Below, piece after piece: positions 51,901-55,300 of a stretch of DNA of 64,000 nt. This DNA comes from Saccopteryx bilineata (lineage: Eukaryota; Chordata; Mammalia; Chiroptera; Emballonuridae), in contig NC_089493.1 in assembly GCF_036850765.1 (NCBI RefSeq), positions 11,843,632 to 11,907,631 of the forward strand. The letters are read 5' to 3'. A program made the position numbers and the translations under genes. Position 1 is the stretch's first letter. Every line of letters starts with the position of its first letter. The notes beneath the pieces are model-generated. The model did not search any database. It was not told where the DNA came from and saw nothing but the letters and a program-made list of their open reading frames with translations.

Positions 51901-52354
51901 AAAGCTCACTGGCTTGGACCCAAGGTCGCTGGCTCGAGCAAGGGGTTACTCGGTCTGCTATAGGTCCGCAGTCAAGGCACATATGAGAAAGCAATCAATG
52001 AACAACTAAGGTGTCGCAATGAAAAACTGATGAATGATGCTTCTCATCTCTCTCCATTCCGGTCTGTCTGTCCCTGTCTATCCCTCTGACTCTCTCTGTC
52101 TCTGTGAAAAAAAAAAAAAAAAGACTTTCCTTGTGGGTGAAGTGGCCCAGTATCTGCCTTCCGCACAGGCTCTGACGAGGACTGGACGAGATCTGTGAGC
52201 TGCTCTGGCTCCGCCGTGCTCTGTGGCCGTGCTGCACCTGCCTGACAGGGACGCCCCACCCCGCGGGGGCCACTTACACCGAGGATGTGCAGCAGAACGG
52301 CTCCGTGCTGCCGATCCCTGTTGGAGAACAGGTCCGCGGGGAACTCGTGGATGG
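2638..52354 (-). CDS. SLC24A4: SLC24A4 (NCKX4) sodium/potassium/calcium exchanger 4, spliced, 5'-partial (exons 3-17)
   Basis: NCKX4 is a multi-pass plasma-membrane antiporter that exports Ca2+ together with K+ in exchange for Na+. Known roles are in enamel-forming ameloblasts, termination of the olfactory response, and brain and pigment cells. Fifteen exons joined at GT/AG sites give one open frame of 1628 nt including the stop: 541 whole residues, the number expected from human residue 82 to 622. The alpha-1 repeat ([11 protein letters not shown], then GSAVFNIL) lies in exons 5-6. The alpha-2 repeat ([12 protein letters not shown], then [14 protein letters not shown]) lies in exons 14-15. 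The acidic residues of PELF, PDCM and NVFD, which bind Ca2+ and K+ in NCKX2, are present. The C-terminus NLPMCREDD separates NCKX4 from NCKX3, which I recall ending MCGDH. Positions I recall as altered in amelogenesis imperfecta (A146, R339, L436, S499) carry the normal residue. The first two coding exons (signal-like segment and extracellular N-terminus) were not found and should lie to the right. Confidence 0.96.
3345..3500 (+). repeat. MIR SINE fragment
   Basis: The text GGGTTCCAATCCCAGCTCTG, then CTAACCCTGTGACCCTGGGC and CTGTAAAATGGGAATGCT follows the MIR core and tail in order. The rest of intron 16 (2791-3899) and all of intron 15 (3966-4418) show nothing else recognisable. Confidence 0.75.
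3900..3965 (-). CDS. SLC24A4: SLC24A4 exon 16
   Basis: This 66-nt exon, 22 codons in phase 0, has acceptor CTTCCGTAG and donor GTGAGT. It encodes [22 protein letters not shown], a short link followed by a membrane helix after the alpha-2 repeat. It is too short to stand out as an open frame and was placed by phase and family sequence. Confidence 0.96.
4419..4531 (-). CDS. SLC24A4: SLC24A4 exon 15 (second half of alpha-2 repeat)
   Basis: The exon is 113 nt, starting with the last two bases of a split Gly codon; donor GTAAGT, acceptor TTCCTCCTCCAG. It encodes [20 protein letters not shown] and on to NHGST. The Asp of NVFD matches the residue that confers K+ dependence in NCKX2. Compared with the human sequence as I recall it, the end has [14 protein letters not shown] for [14 protein letters not shown], conservative changes after the helix. 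Confidence 0.97.
4745..5050. repeat. Ancient interspersed repeat, probably an old LTR (family not fixed)
   Basis: Blocks such as TGACCTTGTTTAGAGACAGG, GTCTTTAGAAAGAT, AAAAAGGGGAAAACTAGGG and GTCATCTACAAGCCAA match a common placental repeat, likely of MaLR/MLT type. A second copy with the same block order lies at about 6735-7062. The rest of intron 14 (5051-6734 and 7063-8507) holds a few homopolymer runs and nothing I recognise. Confidence 0.5.
6735..7062. repeat. Ancient interspersed repeat, second copy of the 4745-5050 type
   Basis: It shares TGTGGCCTTATTGG..., GGGTCTTTGAAGATG, AATGAGGTCAC, AAAAAGAGGGACATTTGGAC and the terminal AAGCCACCTGGTTGTGG with this repeat type. It ends at a poly-T run (7061-7078). 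Divergence is high, so it predates bat-specific insertions. The family name is uncertain. Confidence 0.5.
8508..8622 (-). CDS. SLC24A4: SLC24A4 exon 14 (first half of alpha-2 repeat)
   Basis: The exon is 115 nt, 38 codons plus the first base of a split Gly. It encodes [16 protein letters not shown] and then [22 protein letters not shown]. The Asp of PDCM is a core Ca2+-binding residue in this family, and Ser499 lies in GTSVPD. The acceptor is TTCCCTGCAG. The donor reads GTACCC, weak beyond the GT, but the phase with exon 15 allows no other site. Confidence 0.97.
8838..9028. mobile_element. MER5A-type non-autonomous hAT DNA transposon
   Basis: About 191 bp bounded by TAGTGGTTCTCAC and GAAAACCACTG terminal inverted repeats. 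The interior has the family text CAGGTGGCTGGGACGCTGAGG. The length fits MER5A (about 189 bp). No flanking 8-bp duplication survives, as expected for a copy shared across placentals. Confidence 0.85.
9359..9577 (-). mobile_element. VES-type tRNA-derived SINE, internally shortened
   Basis: The minus strand begins GGCCCTGGCTGGTATGCTCAG and ends in an A/T-rich tail. It keeps the GAAGCAGATAGTCGCTTCTC block but lacks the long right body seen in the copy at 34891. Flanking TCATGTTCTCT is present on both sides (about 9345 and 9582), a likely target-site duplication. Confidence 0.8.
9950..10085 (+). repeat. MIR SINE fragment
   Basis: GTTGTGTGACTTAAGACAAA, TCAGCTTTCCCATCTGTAAA and ATGGGCTTGCTAATGAG follow the MIR consensus. 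A related run at 9640-9720 (GAGAGTCAGAGAGGTTAAGT) may be another MIR or L2 piece. 10086-10580 shows nothing recognisable. Confidence 0.65.
10582..10611 (+). repeat. (TG)n microsatellite
   Basis: A pure TG dinucleotide run of about 15 copies. It is followed by a broken GTGCGCGTGTGTGTG at about 10633-10648. It is likely polymorphic. Confidence 0.9.
11083..11430 (+). mobile_element. tRNA-derived SINE, GGATAGAGCATTGGACTGGG type
   Basis: A head with GGATAGAGCATTGGACTGGG and CCCAGGTTTAAATCC (degenerate B box) is followed by four GGCTTGAGC-like body repeats, AAAGCAATCAATGAACAACT, a CTGTCTGTCT run and an A-rich tail. It is flanked by a perfect 13-bp duplication AAGTGATGGTGGG (11070-11082 and 11431-11443). 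The same family is at 51791-52122. Confidence 0.88.
11871..12450 (+). repeat. Composite CA/CACG microsatellite array
   Basis: About 580 bp of alternating purine-pyrimidine CA with frequent GC steps (CACG). It is interrupted three times by CAGAAATACAC (near 11876, 12002 and 12420). The repeated interruption shows blocks of the array were themselves duplicated. Open frames of 209-290 codons across it (His-Thr or Cys-Val repeats) are artefacts of the repeat. Confidence 0.95.
12955..13348 (+). repeat. Polypurine (GGGAGAAG/GGGAAGAG)n array
   Basis: About 390 bp of almost unbroken G and A on the plus strand, built from GGGGAGAAGG and GGGGGAAGAGAAGG variants with internal mirror symmetry. It can form intramolecular triplex DNA. 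Open frames of over 160 codons across it come from the lack of T and carry no protein signal. Confidence 0.92.
13526..13725 (+). repeat. MIR SINE
   Basis: The MIR order is kept: GAGAGTGGTTGAGATCATGG, CTCAGGGTTCTAATCCCAAC, GGGCAAATCACTCAATCTCT, TTTGTAAAACGGGCATAATC and GGTTGTTATGAGGAC. It is one of the longer MIR copies here. 13726-14051 shows nothing else. Confidence 0.8.
14052..14213 (+). repeat. 27-bp minisatellite, six copies, each with a CCAAT box
   Basis: Six head-to-tail copies of a 27-bp unit starting CACAGCTCAGAGCATCCATC and ending GGCCAAT or TGCCAAT, 162 bp in total. Copies differ at only one or two positions. Five of six unit junctions read CCAATCA, the core bound by NF-Y. The unit length is a multiple of three, so all frames stay open, which is not evidence of coding. 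It lies 138 bp inside intron 13. Confidence 0.95.
14351..14517 (-). CDS. SLC24A4: SLC24A4 exon 13
   Basis: The exon is 167 nt: the last two bases of a split Glu codon and 55 codons. The acceptor is CCCCCCTGCAG and the donor GTGAGT. It encodes [18 protein letters not shown], then [16 protein letters not shown] and [21 protein letters not shown]. These are two membrane helices with a short loop after the large cytosolic loop. Leu436 is conserved. Confidence 0.97.
14830..15140 (+). repeat. MIR-like SINE, diverged
   Basis: GCGCTGGAATCAGACCGACC, CTGGGTTGGCATTCAAATGC and later GTTGCAAGAATGACTTGATA with CACACAGTGGGTACTCGG follow MIR order, with insertions between. 15141-16429 holds a C run (about 15627-15639) and otherwise nothing I recognise. 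Confidence 0.55.
16430..19305 (+). mobile_element. Degraded LINE-1, sense orientation, 5'-region to ORF2
   Basis: Old L1 text runs in order on the plus strand. It starts with 5'/ORF1-like text (TTTACTAGACAAAGACTTTA, CAACAGTAGATTTGAGCAGG), then ORF2 endonuclease-side text (GGTCAAAGAAGAATTCACAA, GAAATTAGAAGGTACTTTGA). Reverse-transcriptase text follows (GGACCAGATGGCTTCATGGT, AACTACAGACCAATATCCCT, TGACCAAGTGGGATTTATC). Many stops and frameshifts make it a non-functional fossil. A SINE at 17148-17335 and another short insert near 18775-18905 interrupt it. A simple ATAGATAAATA repeat is at about 17950-18012. Confidence 0.88.
17148..17335 (+). mobile_element. tRNA-derived SINE, GCAGTGGATAAAGCGTCGAC type, nested in L1
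   Basis: The element begins GGGCCTGACCTGTGGTGGCG, has the B-box-like GGTTCGAAACC, then CAAGGCACATATGGGAGTTG and a CT-rich stretch, and ends in an A-rich tail. It is flanked by AAAAAGAAATCGGAGATC (17130-17147 and about 17336-17353), a long perfect duplication of L1 sequence. The insertion is therefore younger than the L1. Confidence 0.92.
19306..19835. other. Unassigned intronic stretch after the L1
   Basis: No family was recognised. It has AATGTCCGAGATGTCCGAGAG (a short direct repeat of ATGTCCGAG) and a TTTCACTCAGCTCTCAGATT run resembling the end of some LTRs. No coding signal was seen. Confidence 0.3.
19836..20005. mobile_element. MER5A-type hAT DNA transposon, second copy
   Basis: It is bounded by CAATGATTCTCAC and GAGAACCACCACTC. 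The interior has CCCCTGGAGAGCTTGTTAGA and CAGGAGCTGCTGATGC, as in MER5A. It is slightly shorter and more diverged than the copy at 8838. Confidence 0.75.
20040..22600 (-). mobile_element. Degraded LINE-1, antisense orientation, ORF2 C-terminal part and 3' region
   Basis: On the plus strand the reverse complement of L1 runs from the 3' region (TGGATGAATAATACTCCATT) into ORF2. Blocks include GGATTTGCATTTCCCTCATG, TCAATTTGGGGACTACTGCC, ATATATAAGATCATGTCATC and GGGGATATGTTCTGCC. Stops are frequent. A VES SINE (21721-22078) splits it, and a (TG)n run sits at about 22130-22170. It faces the other L1 at 16430-19305. Confidence 0.88.
21721..22078 (-). mobile_element. VES-type SINE, full-length, nested in L1
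   Basis: The minus strand starts GGCCCTGGCCTGTTTGCTCAG and runs through GAAGCGCCCATCTGCTTCTG, GCTCCATTGGAGCAAAGTTG and GGTGGATCCTGGTCAGGCGC to a poly-A tail (the plus-strand T run from 21721). It is flanked by AAATTTGTATC (21710-21720) and AAATTTTGTATC (22079-22090). Confidence 0.9.
22601..26447. other. Intron 12 segment with scattered MIR pieces
   Basis: A clear MIR lies at about 23195-23390 (AAATCCCAGCTCGGTCACGT, CAGTTTTCCTATCTGTAAAA, GCTATTGTGAGACTGAAAAT). Another MIR/L2-like piece is at about 22790-22890, and one at 23410-23540 (GCCAAACTGTCCAAGGTCAC). The GC-rich part at 23600-26300 shows no repeat, exon or RNA gene I recognise. Several open frames of 100-176 codons there lack family similarity and look like chance. 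Confidence 0.5.
26448..26888 (+). mobile_element. LINE-1 3' end fragment, sense
   Basis: It carries the last few hundred bases of an old L1: AACAATCCAAATTTCCATCA, CTATATTATTCAGCCCTCCA, TAATGAGTAGAGGACTTTTC, ACTCTGTGAACGTACAAC and the terminal ATTGTATCTCAATAAAGCTG. 26889-27419 shows nothing else recognisable. Confidence 0.85.
27420..27920 (+). repeat. MIR SINE split by a DNA transposon
   Basis: The left part (27420-27579) has AAATCCCAACTCTGCCCCCT, CTCTGTGCCTGAGTTTTTTC and ACGGGGGTAATAATA. The right part (27825-27920) resumes with ACAGTACCCGCCTTCCAGGC, GTCGTGAGAACCCAGTGAGT and GGAGTAAGTTCTCAG. The MIR order is continuous once the 243-bp insert at 27580-27822 is removed. Confidence 0.75.
27580..27822. 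mobile_element. Mariner/Tc1-like non-autonomous element (MITE) with TA duplication
   Basis: 243 bp bounded by TACTGCTCACAAAAAATTGG on the left and, on the complement of the right end, CACTGCTCACAAAAATGAGG. These terminal inverted repeats extend to about 25 bp. A TA dinucleotide flanks it on both sides (27578-27579 and 27823-27824), as in mariner insertions. The interior (AAAGCAAACGACAAGTCAAA, TTATGCAAATGAGATGCA) has no coding capacity. The family name is not known to me. Confidence 0.8.
28170..28275 (+). repeat. MIR SINE fragment
   Basis: CATGTGACTCAGGAAATCTC, CGAGCCTCAGTTTCCCCCTG, TAGAGCAGGGATGAGGATAA and GCTGCGAGGGTTAAAC follow the MIR 3' half. 28276-29209 has no recognisable element; the open frames there (up to 190 codons) show no known family. 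Confidence 0.7.
29210..29575 (+). repeat. GC-rich 20-bp minisatellite, about 18 copies
   Basis: Units follow GGGGCTGTGCGGGGTGCCCG with variants (TGTGAGGCGTGCCCGG, TGTGCTGGGTGCCTGG). Most units carry a CCCGGG core. Long open frames on both strands rich in Gly-Val-Pro or Pro-His-Ser are a product of the repeat. It is probably variable in copy number. Confidence 0.92.
30304..30508 (-). CDS. SLC24A4: SLC24A4 exon 12 (cytosolic loop, proline-rich)
   Basis: The exon is 205 nt, 68 codons plus the first base of Glu419; acceptor CCGTCCACACAG, donor GTGAGT. It encodes [20 protein letters not shown] and then [12 protein letters not shown], a six-proline run and [16 protein letters not shown]. It belongs to the large intracellular loop, which is weakly conserved. 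The proline run sits in very GC-rich DNA (30350-30395) and differs from human, where glutamines separate shorter proline runs. The reading frame is intact. Confidence 0.96.
30839..31076 (-). mobile_element. VES-type SINE (classical short form) with (GAAA)n expansion
   Basis: The minus strand starts GCCCTGGCTGGTTAGCTCAG, with TTGGTTAAAGTGTCAGCC and GGTTGTGGATTAGATCTC, then GGAACAACAAATCGATGTTT. Its CT-rich region has expanded into about a dozen GAAA units (plus strand 30896-30946). This head is the vespertilionid-style VES form. Confidence 0.85.
31442..31739. mobile_element. Non-autonomous hAT DNA transposon (298 bp) with perfect 8-bp duplication
   Basis: The termini are CAGTGGTCCCCAACCCCCGG and GGTTGGGGACCACTG, inverted repeats of about 15 bp. 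CTGTATAG is duplicated exactly at 31434-31441 and 31740-31747. The interior (GGTACCGGTCTGTGGGCC, ATTAAACCGGTCCGTGGCCC) is itself partly palindromic. No coding capacity. Confidence 0.93.
31840..32212 (+). mobile_element. VES-type SINE, long form, nested in L1
   Basis: It begins GGCCCTGGCTAGTTGGCTCAG, followed by TGGTAGAGCGTTGGCCTGGC and the B-box remnant GACTCAATTCC. The long right body (GGAGCAAGTTGGCTTTGGGC, GGCAGAGCATCACCCCCTAG) ends in an AAAATAAAAT tail. AGAATGCTG flanks it at 31831-31839 and 32213-32221. Confidence 0.9.
32561..33767. other. Intron 11 segment without a recognised feature
   Basis: An AT-rich stretch with repeat-like texture. Scattered text such as TTCTAGCTTAATAGCAATAA did not match a family I know. 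The open frames (80 and 91 codons on the plus strand at 33221-33671) show no recognisable domain. It may be a decayed retroelement. Confidence 0.35.
33768..33955. repeat. (TA)n-rich AT microsatellite
   Basis: About 190 bp of TATATA interrupted by ACTTTATATATA, ATACACATACAT and ATCTATAGATATAG blocks. It is largely self-complementary and prone to cruciform extrusion and length change. A MIR-like tail follows (AGCACACAGTAGGTACTCAG, about 33990). Confidence 0.9.
34891..35298 (+). mobile_element. VES-type SINE, long form, near-intact with A and B boxes
   Basis: The best-preserved SINE here. The polymerase III A box TGGCTCAGTGG (34902-34912) and B box GGTTCGATTCC (34944-34954) are perfect. The right body contains TGGAGCAAAGATGGCCCAGG, GCCCCCTGGTGGGCAGAGC and GGTGGATCCCGGTCGGG, and ends in an AAT/AAG tail. 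An 18-bp duplication with one mismatch (GAAGTGGTCAGGATTCAG) flanks it at 34873-34890 and 35299-35316. It is a tRNA-derived retroposon, not a tRNA gene. Confidence 0.93.
36091..36260 (-). CDS. SLC24A4: SLC24A4 exon 11 (cytosolic loop)
   Basis: The exon is 170 nt: the last two bases of a split Val codon and 56 codons. The acceptor is TGCTCACTACAG and the donor GTACGT. It encodes [36 protein letters not shown] and [20 protein letters not shown]. This is the best-conserved part of the intracellular loop, with the basic run [13 protein letters not shown]. Arg339 is intact. Confidence 0.97.
36261..39769. other. Intron 10, GC-rich, no repeat recognised
   Basis: About 3.5 kb without a SINE, L1 or DNA transposon that I can see, unusual next to the other introns. 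It holds many open frames over 100 codons on both strands (for example 37598-38245 and 38331-38903), overlapping and without family similarity, as expected of GC-rich non-coding DNA. I see no exon signal consistent with SLC24A4. Confidence 0.4.
39770..39912 (-). CDS. SLC24A4: SLC24A4 exon 10 (start of the cytosolic loop)
   Basis: The exon is 143 nt: last base of a split Lys, 47 codons, first base of a split Val. The acceptor is CTTCACTTGCAG and the donor GTAAGG. It encodes [36 protein letters not shown] and [11 protein letters not shown]. The length equals the human exon, but the acidic second half is clearly diverged from it as I recall it (human reads DFYDGSYDDPSVPLL). Confidence 0.96.
40013..40082 (+). 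repeat. Short GC-rich palindromic tandem repeat
   Basis: Two and a half copies of a unit of about 26 bp containing GATGGGCCCTGGGAGGGGCC. GGGCCC and GGGGCCCC are self-complementary. It lies 100 bp upstream of exon 10 in gene direction. Confidence 0.75.
40613..41020 (-). mobile_element. LINE-1 3' end fragment, antisense
   Basis: After a T run come AACATAAAATTTGCTAATTA, GAGGTGCACGATTCGGCGAC, GGTAATCTCTAATTTGCTCT, TTTCACTCAGCATAATGTTT and CCAAATAATACTCC. These are the reverse complement of an L1 3' region, like those at 20040, 47472 and 56862. Confidence 0.8.
41524..41577 (-). CDS. SLC24A4: SLC24A4 exon 9
   Basis: The exon is 54 nt, with split codons at both ends; acceptor CTCTCTCTTCGAG, donor GTAAGT. 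It encodes [17 protein letters not shown], a hydrophobic helix leading to the cytosolic loop. Its first base completes the Trp codon begun in exon 8 and its last two start the Lys completed in exon 10, so all three exons confirm one another. Confidence 0.96.
41711..41902 (-). mobile_element. VES-type SINE (classical short form)
   Basis: The minus strand starts GGCCCTGGCCGGATAGCTCAG, with TTGGTTAGAACATCATCCCG and GGGTTTGATTCCC, then GGAACAGTAAACAGATGTTT and an A/T-rich tail. No clear target-site duplication was found. Confidence 0.85.
41903..43410. other. Intron 8 segment, little recognised
   Basis: Only a weak L2-like piece was seen at 42420-42480 (TCATCCAACATGTGTACTAA, CTACTACGTGCCCAGC). 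Otherwise no element, exon or RNA gene was recognised. Confidence 0.35.
43411..43436 (-). CDS. SLC24A4: SLC24A4 exon 8 (26-nt microexon)
   Basis: This 26-nt exon encodes FIYDEEIV and the first two bases of a Trp codon. The acceptor is TGTTTTGCCTTCCAG and the donor GTAAGT. Exon 7 ends in phase 0 and exon 9 starts with the missing base, so skipping it would break the frame. Human has FIYDEQIV at this place as I recall. Confidence 0.95.
43784..43980 (+). mobile_element. tRNA-derived SINE, GCAGTGGATAAAGCGTCGAC type
   Basis: It starts CCTGACCTGTGGTGGCGCAG, followed by GGATAAAGCGTCGACCTGG and CAGTTCGAAACCCTGGG, a CT-rich run and an AAATAAATAAAT tail. Flanking AATCTCA occurs on both sides (43777-43783 and 43982-43988). 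It is a close match to the copy at 17148. Confidence 0.9.
44004..44095. repeat. Degenerate (ATCC)n simple repeat
   Basis: GCATGCATGCATC is followed by CTATCCATCCATCCAGCC, ACTACCCAACTACCC and CTATCTACCTAAC. 44110-45254 shows nothing recognisable apart from A/T runs. Confidence 0.7.
45255..45690 (+). repeat. Ancient LTR-like repeat, probably ERVL-MaLR
   Basis: It ends with TGCTTGTTGTTTTAAGCCAC, TGAGTTTTGGGGCAATTCAT and ACAGAAATAGATAACTAATC, a well-known end of old mammalian LTRs. Upstream text (GAGAGGACCTGAGCCAGAGG, TAACTAAGCCACTCCAG) is consistent. The family name is uncertain, and no internal viral genes were seen. Confidence 0.55.
46337..46411 (-). CDS. SLC24A4: SLC24A4 exon 7
   Basis: The exon is 75 nt, 25 codons in phase 0; acceptor TGCCCGCAG, donor GTGAGT. 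It encodes [20 protein letters not shown] and [15 protein letters not shown] is the conserved link between the alpha-1 repeat and the next helix. Confidence 0.97.
47184..47287 (-). CDS. SLC24A4: SLC24A4 exon 6 (second half of alpha-1 repeat)
   Basis: The exon is 104 nt: last two bases of a Gly codon and 34 codons. The acceptor is CCCCTTTGCAG and the donor GTCAGT. It encodes [20 protein letters not shown] and [20 protein letters not shown] mirrors GSNVFD of the alpha-2 repeat. Confidence 0.97.
47472..47645 (-). mobile_element. LINE-1 3' end fragment, antisense
   Basis: TTTTTTGAGCAGCTTTATTA, AGATACACACACGCCATAAA, CAGTCACAGAACTGCGCAGC, CGTCACCACGAGCTAAC and AATCCTGTACCCATTAGCA are the reverse complement of a common L1 3' end. 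A MIR-like tail follows (CAGATGAGAAAACTGAGGCT). Confidence 0.75.
47805..47889 (-). CDS. SLC24A4: SLC24A4 exon 5 (first half of alpha-1 repeat)
   Basis: The exon is 85 nt, 28 codons plus the first base of a Gly; acceptor CTTTGTTTCAG, donor GTAAGA. It encodes [20 protein letters not shown] and PELFASVI. The Glu of PELF is a central Ca2+-binding residue in the family. Ala146 lies in FMAAG. Confidence 0.97.
48862..48936 (-). CDS. SLC24A4: SLC24A4 exon 4
   Basis: The exon is 75 nt, 25 codons in phase 0; acceptor CGTGTCCTCCACAG, donor GTATGC. It encodes [20 protein letters not shown] and EKICE. This is the end of the first transporter helix and the conserved DDFFVPSLE motif. Confidence 0.97.
50564..50738 (+). 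mobile_element. Old non-autonomous hAT element, first copy
   Basis: It starts AAAGGGGTCAGCAAAGAGTA, with TTTCAGGCTTCCTAGTCTCC, then GGCTGTGTTCCAATAAAACT and TTATTTATAAAAACAGG and GGCGGGCTGGATTGGGCC. These are the order and text of a widespread placental hAT MITE whose ends read CAGGGGTCGGCAAAC. Confidence 0.65.
51220..51412 (+). mobile_element. Old non-autonomous hAT element, second copy of the same family
   Basis: It has AGAGGGCCGGCAAACCTTTC, TTTCTGGCTTTGTGGACCTC, ATGGCCGTGTTCCCACAGAA, CTTTATTTACAAACGCGGGC and GGCGGGCTGTGCTTGCC. It aligns with the copy at 50564 in the same orientation, 0.65 kb away. Confidence 0.6.
51791..52122 (+). mobile_element. tRNA-derived SINE, GGATAGAGCATTGGACTGGG type, full-length
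   Basis: It begins GCCTGACCAGGTGGTGGCAC, with GGTAGAGCATCAGAATGGG, GGTTCAAGATTCC, GTCGCCAGCTTGAGCGCAGG, a body of GGCTTGGACC/GGCTCGAGC units, AAAGCAATCAATGAACAACT, CT-rich text and poly-A. A degraded duplication of AAGACTGTTTCC/AAGACTTTCC flanks it. It ends 155 bp left of exon 3 (downstream of it in gene direction). Confidence 0.88.
52278..52354 (-). CDS. SLC24A4: SLC24A4 exon 3 (first coding exon in the window)
   Basis: The exon is 77 nt: the last two bases of an Ala codon and 25 codons. The acceptor is TCTTGCCTTCCAG and the donor GTAAGT. It encodes [20 protein letters not shown] and LHILG. It joins the extracellular N-terminal part (missing here) to the first transporter helix. The split Ala codon needs an upstream exon ending in G, so this cannot be the first coding exon. 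Confidence 0.96.
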
Positions 52355-55300
52355 CTGGAAGGCAAGAGGACAGGCAGGGTTCAGTTATCACGGGGTGGCG
52401 ATGCTCAGGGAGGTCTTGGCGCAGGACCCGAGGCCGAGGTGGGGCAAGGGAGAGGATGCGGGCTGAGAGCACTGGTCCGTGCCCCCGCCCCCCGCCCACA
52501 CCCCCTCTGGTCCACTCCGGTGCCAGGTGCGCTTCCCCAGCAACTTGGGTCGTCACGCACCATGTCACAGGCCCTCCTTTGGCACCAAGAACGTCCCTGC
52601 CGGGGTGGACACAGCCACTCCTGTAATGGGCTCTCACCATCCTGGGCGGCAGGCAGCCTGCAAGGCGCAGACCTCTCTGCACTGCAAATCAAACTGGGGC
52701 TCAGATACCATCCCTGACACCCCCTTGCCACCCCTCTGAGCCACATGTCTGCCTTTCAGGCCCAGAATGTCCCTGGTCATAAAGGAATACTGCCTTTTCA
52801 CCCCCACACCGCCTTCGAGATGACCAATGGATGTAAGCACTTTGTGAATGTCAAGGCTGCAGGGTGCCCCAGCAGACACTCCCACACCCCCACGTACTTC
52901 TCACGGGCCCTCATCACATCAGCGAGCCCAGAGGCCCCGCCCTGTACTGCATTCTCAGTGACTCGGCCAGGCTGGCACACAGCGGATTCTCAACAGACCT
53001 TAAAAGTCAACCGATGGGAAAACTTTTTTTTTTAATTTAAGTAGCATTTATTAGATGCCAGGTATTATACTAGGCACCAGTCTTATAAAGACAGATAAAA
53101 TGAAGTCTGCTTATTCTGGGGATGGGGGGAGGTCAACTGAAAAAATAATGGTAAAATACTAACAAAAAATAATGTGTTTCACCTTGTTCTATTAGAATGT
53201 TTTCATTAACCTTAAGGAAGCCTCTTAAATAACTAGAATGACCCAGTTGGTAGTAAGCGCTTGATAAATGCTTGTTAAATAAGCTCCCAGGACAAAACCC
53301 TTCTGTGTAAATGCAATTCGGCCCCAAGGTCTAGAAGTGACGGTTTCTTCCTTATATGGAAACTTTTCTGTTTTTTAAGATTAGATTCTCGCAACAAGAC
53401 AGAAAACATCAGCACCCCAGACACCAGAAAACGCTCCCACTTTAAAACAAGCTGCAACGTAATGAAATATAGATTCTTTCACTCCTGGGTTTTCTCCCCC
53501 TTCTGCAATCAAACTTCTGTAACGGAATTGTTCTGTCCGTCCAAGGGCACGGACCTGCTTCCAGACTAGCCAGCTCAGAGACAGAGAATTCTAAAGGGAG
53601 AGCGAGATGGGCGGCATTCCTGCAGCCGGGATCCTGTCTCCAGGAGGAATGTCACCGTCTGGGGCATTTCAGTGCAGACAGATAGACGTTTCTGCCACGA
53701 AAATTCAATAGCCCCGACTCTCCAAGCCAGTATTTTGAGAGCTGGTGATTTATCCAGTCCTGGGAATTCTCTGAAAAACAGGTTAAAAATAAGGCTGCCT
53801 TTTTATCTTTGAGGACATTCTCATCTGGCCCCCAGCAGGGAGGGGATGTGGATTAGAGACGGCTTTGTCCTTGAGAGGAACAGGCGTCTGCTTCAGCCAC
53901 AGTGCCTTGCCCTGCACCCCCGCGCGTGTGATGGAGGCCACAGAGGAGCAGATGTCATCCATGGCCCTAATTCTGCCAGCAAAGACAGCGAGTAAATAGC
54001 AGAGCTGCCAATGACCCATCGCCCTCTGTACCCACCCAAGTCTTCCGGACACATCCTGAACCCGTGAGGCAGGCGCTGCAGCCTGGAACGGCCCTGCTTT
54101 CCAGATGAGGCTCAGAGGGGGTCGTGAGGGGGTTCAAGGCACCCAGCTGCATAAGCTGGGACTCCCAGGGGGCCCTGTGCTCCTCTCCACGGGTCAGGGG
54201 CTGCCCCTGACACGCGTGGACACCACCCTGTACTGGGAGATAGAGGACCCGGATGGAGTCCAGGTTCAGTGACCCAGGGGCTGGTGGGTCCCTGGTTGAG
54301 TCATTTAAGCTCTCTGTCCCTCTACTGCTTCAGCTGCAGTCTGTGGCCACGCGAGGTAACAACACAGTCACCATCACTGCGTGTGGCTGTTAGAGGCTGC
54401 GGGCAGGCAGAAGGCCTCCCTGCCCTTCCCAGTGGGCAGCTGGCAGCTGAGACCAGTCTACTCCCCAGTTTTGAGGTCAGATCCTCCATAAACTGGTATA
54501 GGGTGTACCGACCAGGGGGCGTGCCCAGCGGGAATTCCGCCTCTCCCCACCTGGTCACCAAAAGCAGCAACTTTGAATGGCAGACACACGGCCCGTGCAG
54601 CTGCTCCAAGCACTGTCTTTAGAAACAGATGACACAGGTTTCAGGAAGTGCCTCTGCCCCTTATTGCCTGCATGGCCTCGGCACGTTAGTTACCTCACCT
54701 ACACACAGGGGTGGGGGGTGGGGGGCGTCCTGAGGGTCCTGCAGAAGCTGCCCACCAGGTTGCTGCAAGGATGAAATGAGAGATAATGCATGCATGGCAC
54801 CTAGCCTGTCAGGCTGCTGTCACCTGCAAGGATCTTAACTATCTTAACTTACAGACTCCTCCCCCGCGGTACAAGTTCTGTCCCCAGTGTTCCAGAGGCC
54901 CAGCCTCCAGCTGTGAAGGCAAAAGGGAAGACAGAGCCAGTTCAGTGGGAAAAAGAGTGGGCGAGAACGAGACAGGCAGCATTATGATCTCAGTGCTGAT
55001 GGAGTTGAATCCCAGCTTCCTGAGAAACCTCTTTTCTCTTCTCCAGGGGCTCGCTGGGATCCAGAGCCCCGATCCACATTCAAGGGCACGACATTTACAT
55101 GTCTGAGAGGGGCCGAGCCGCCCCGTCTGCTCAAATCCCCACCAGGGGCAAGGAGAAATCAAGAGGGCATGCACACGAGGCTTGAGGCTTTCGAGGTCAC
55201 ATCCAAGCCTATAAGCTGCAGAAACCCTGGGAAGGGGGGTTGTGGGTGGGGAGTGGAGAAGAGTGTGTCTGCAGGTGGGGCCCAGCTTGGGCAACCAAGG

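Larger units (their letters stand above)
48937..52277. other. Intron 3 with old repeats
   Basis: Besides the elements listed separately, it has a MIR-like piece at about 49390-49700 (GGTCTCAGTTTCTCCATCTG, TTTAATGACAGAG) and an L2-like piece at about 49730-49990 (GGAGGCACTATTCTAGGCAT, AACAGCAAGGTCACTGGTGC). The open frame of 249 codons at 49826-50575 (minus) overlaps the L2 text and has no domain I know. Confidence 0.45.

Noticed and set aside
2638..52354. Assignment to SLC24A3 (NCKX3) instead of SLC24A4
   Set aside because: The C-terminus CREDD, the [10 protein letters not shown] end and loop exons with SPPKF and EPEPVE fit NCKX4. NCKX3, as I recall it, ends MCGDH and has a different loop.
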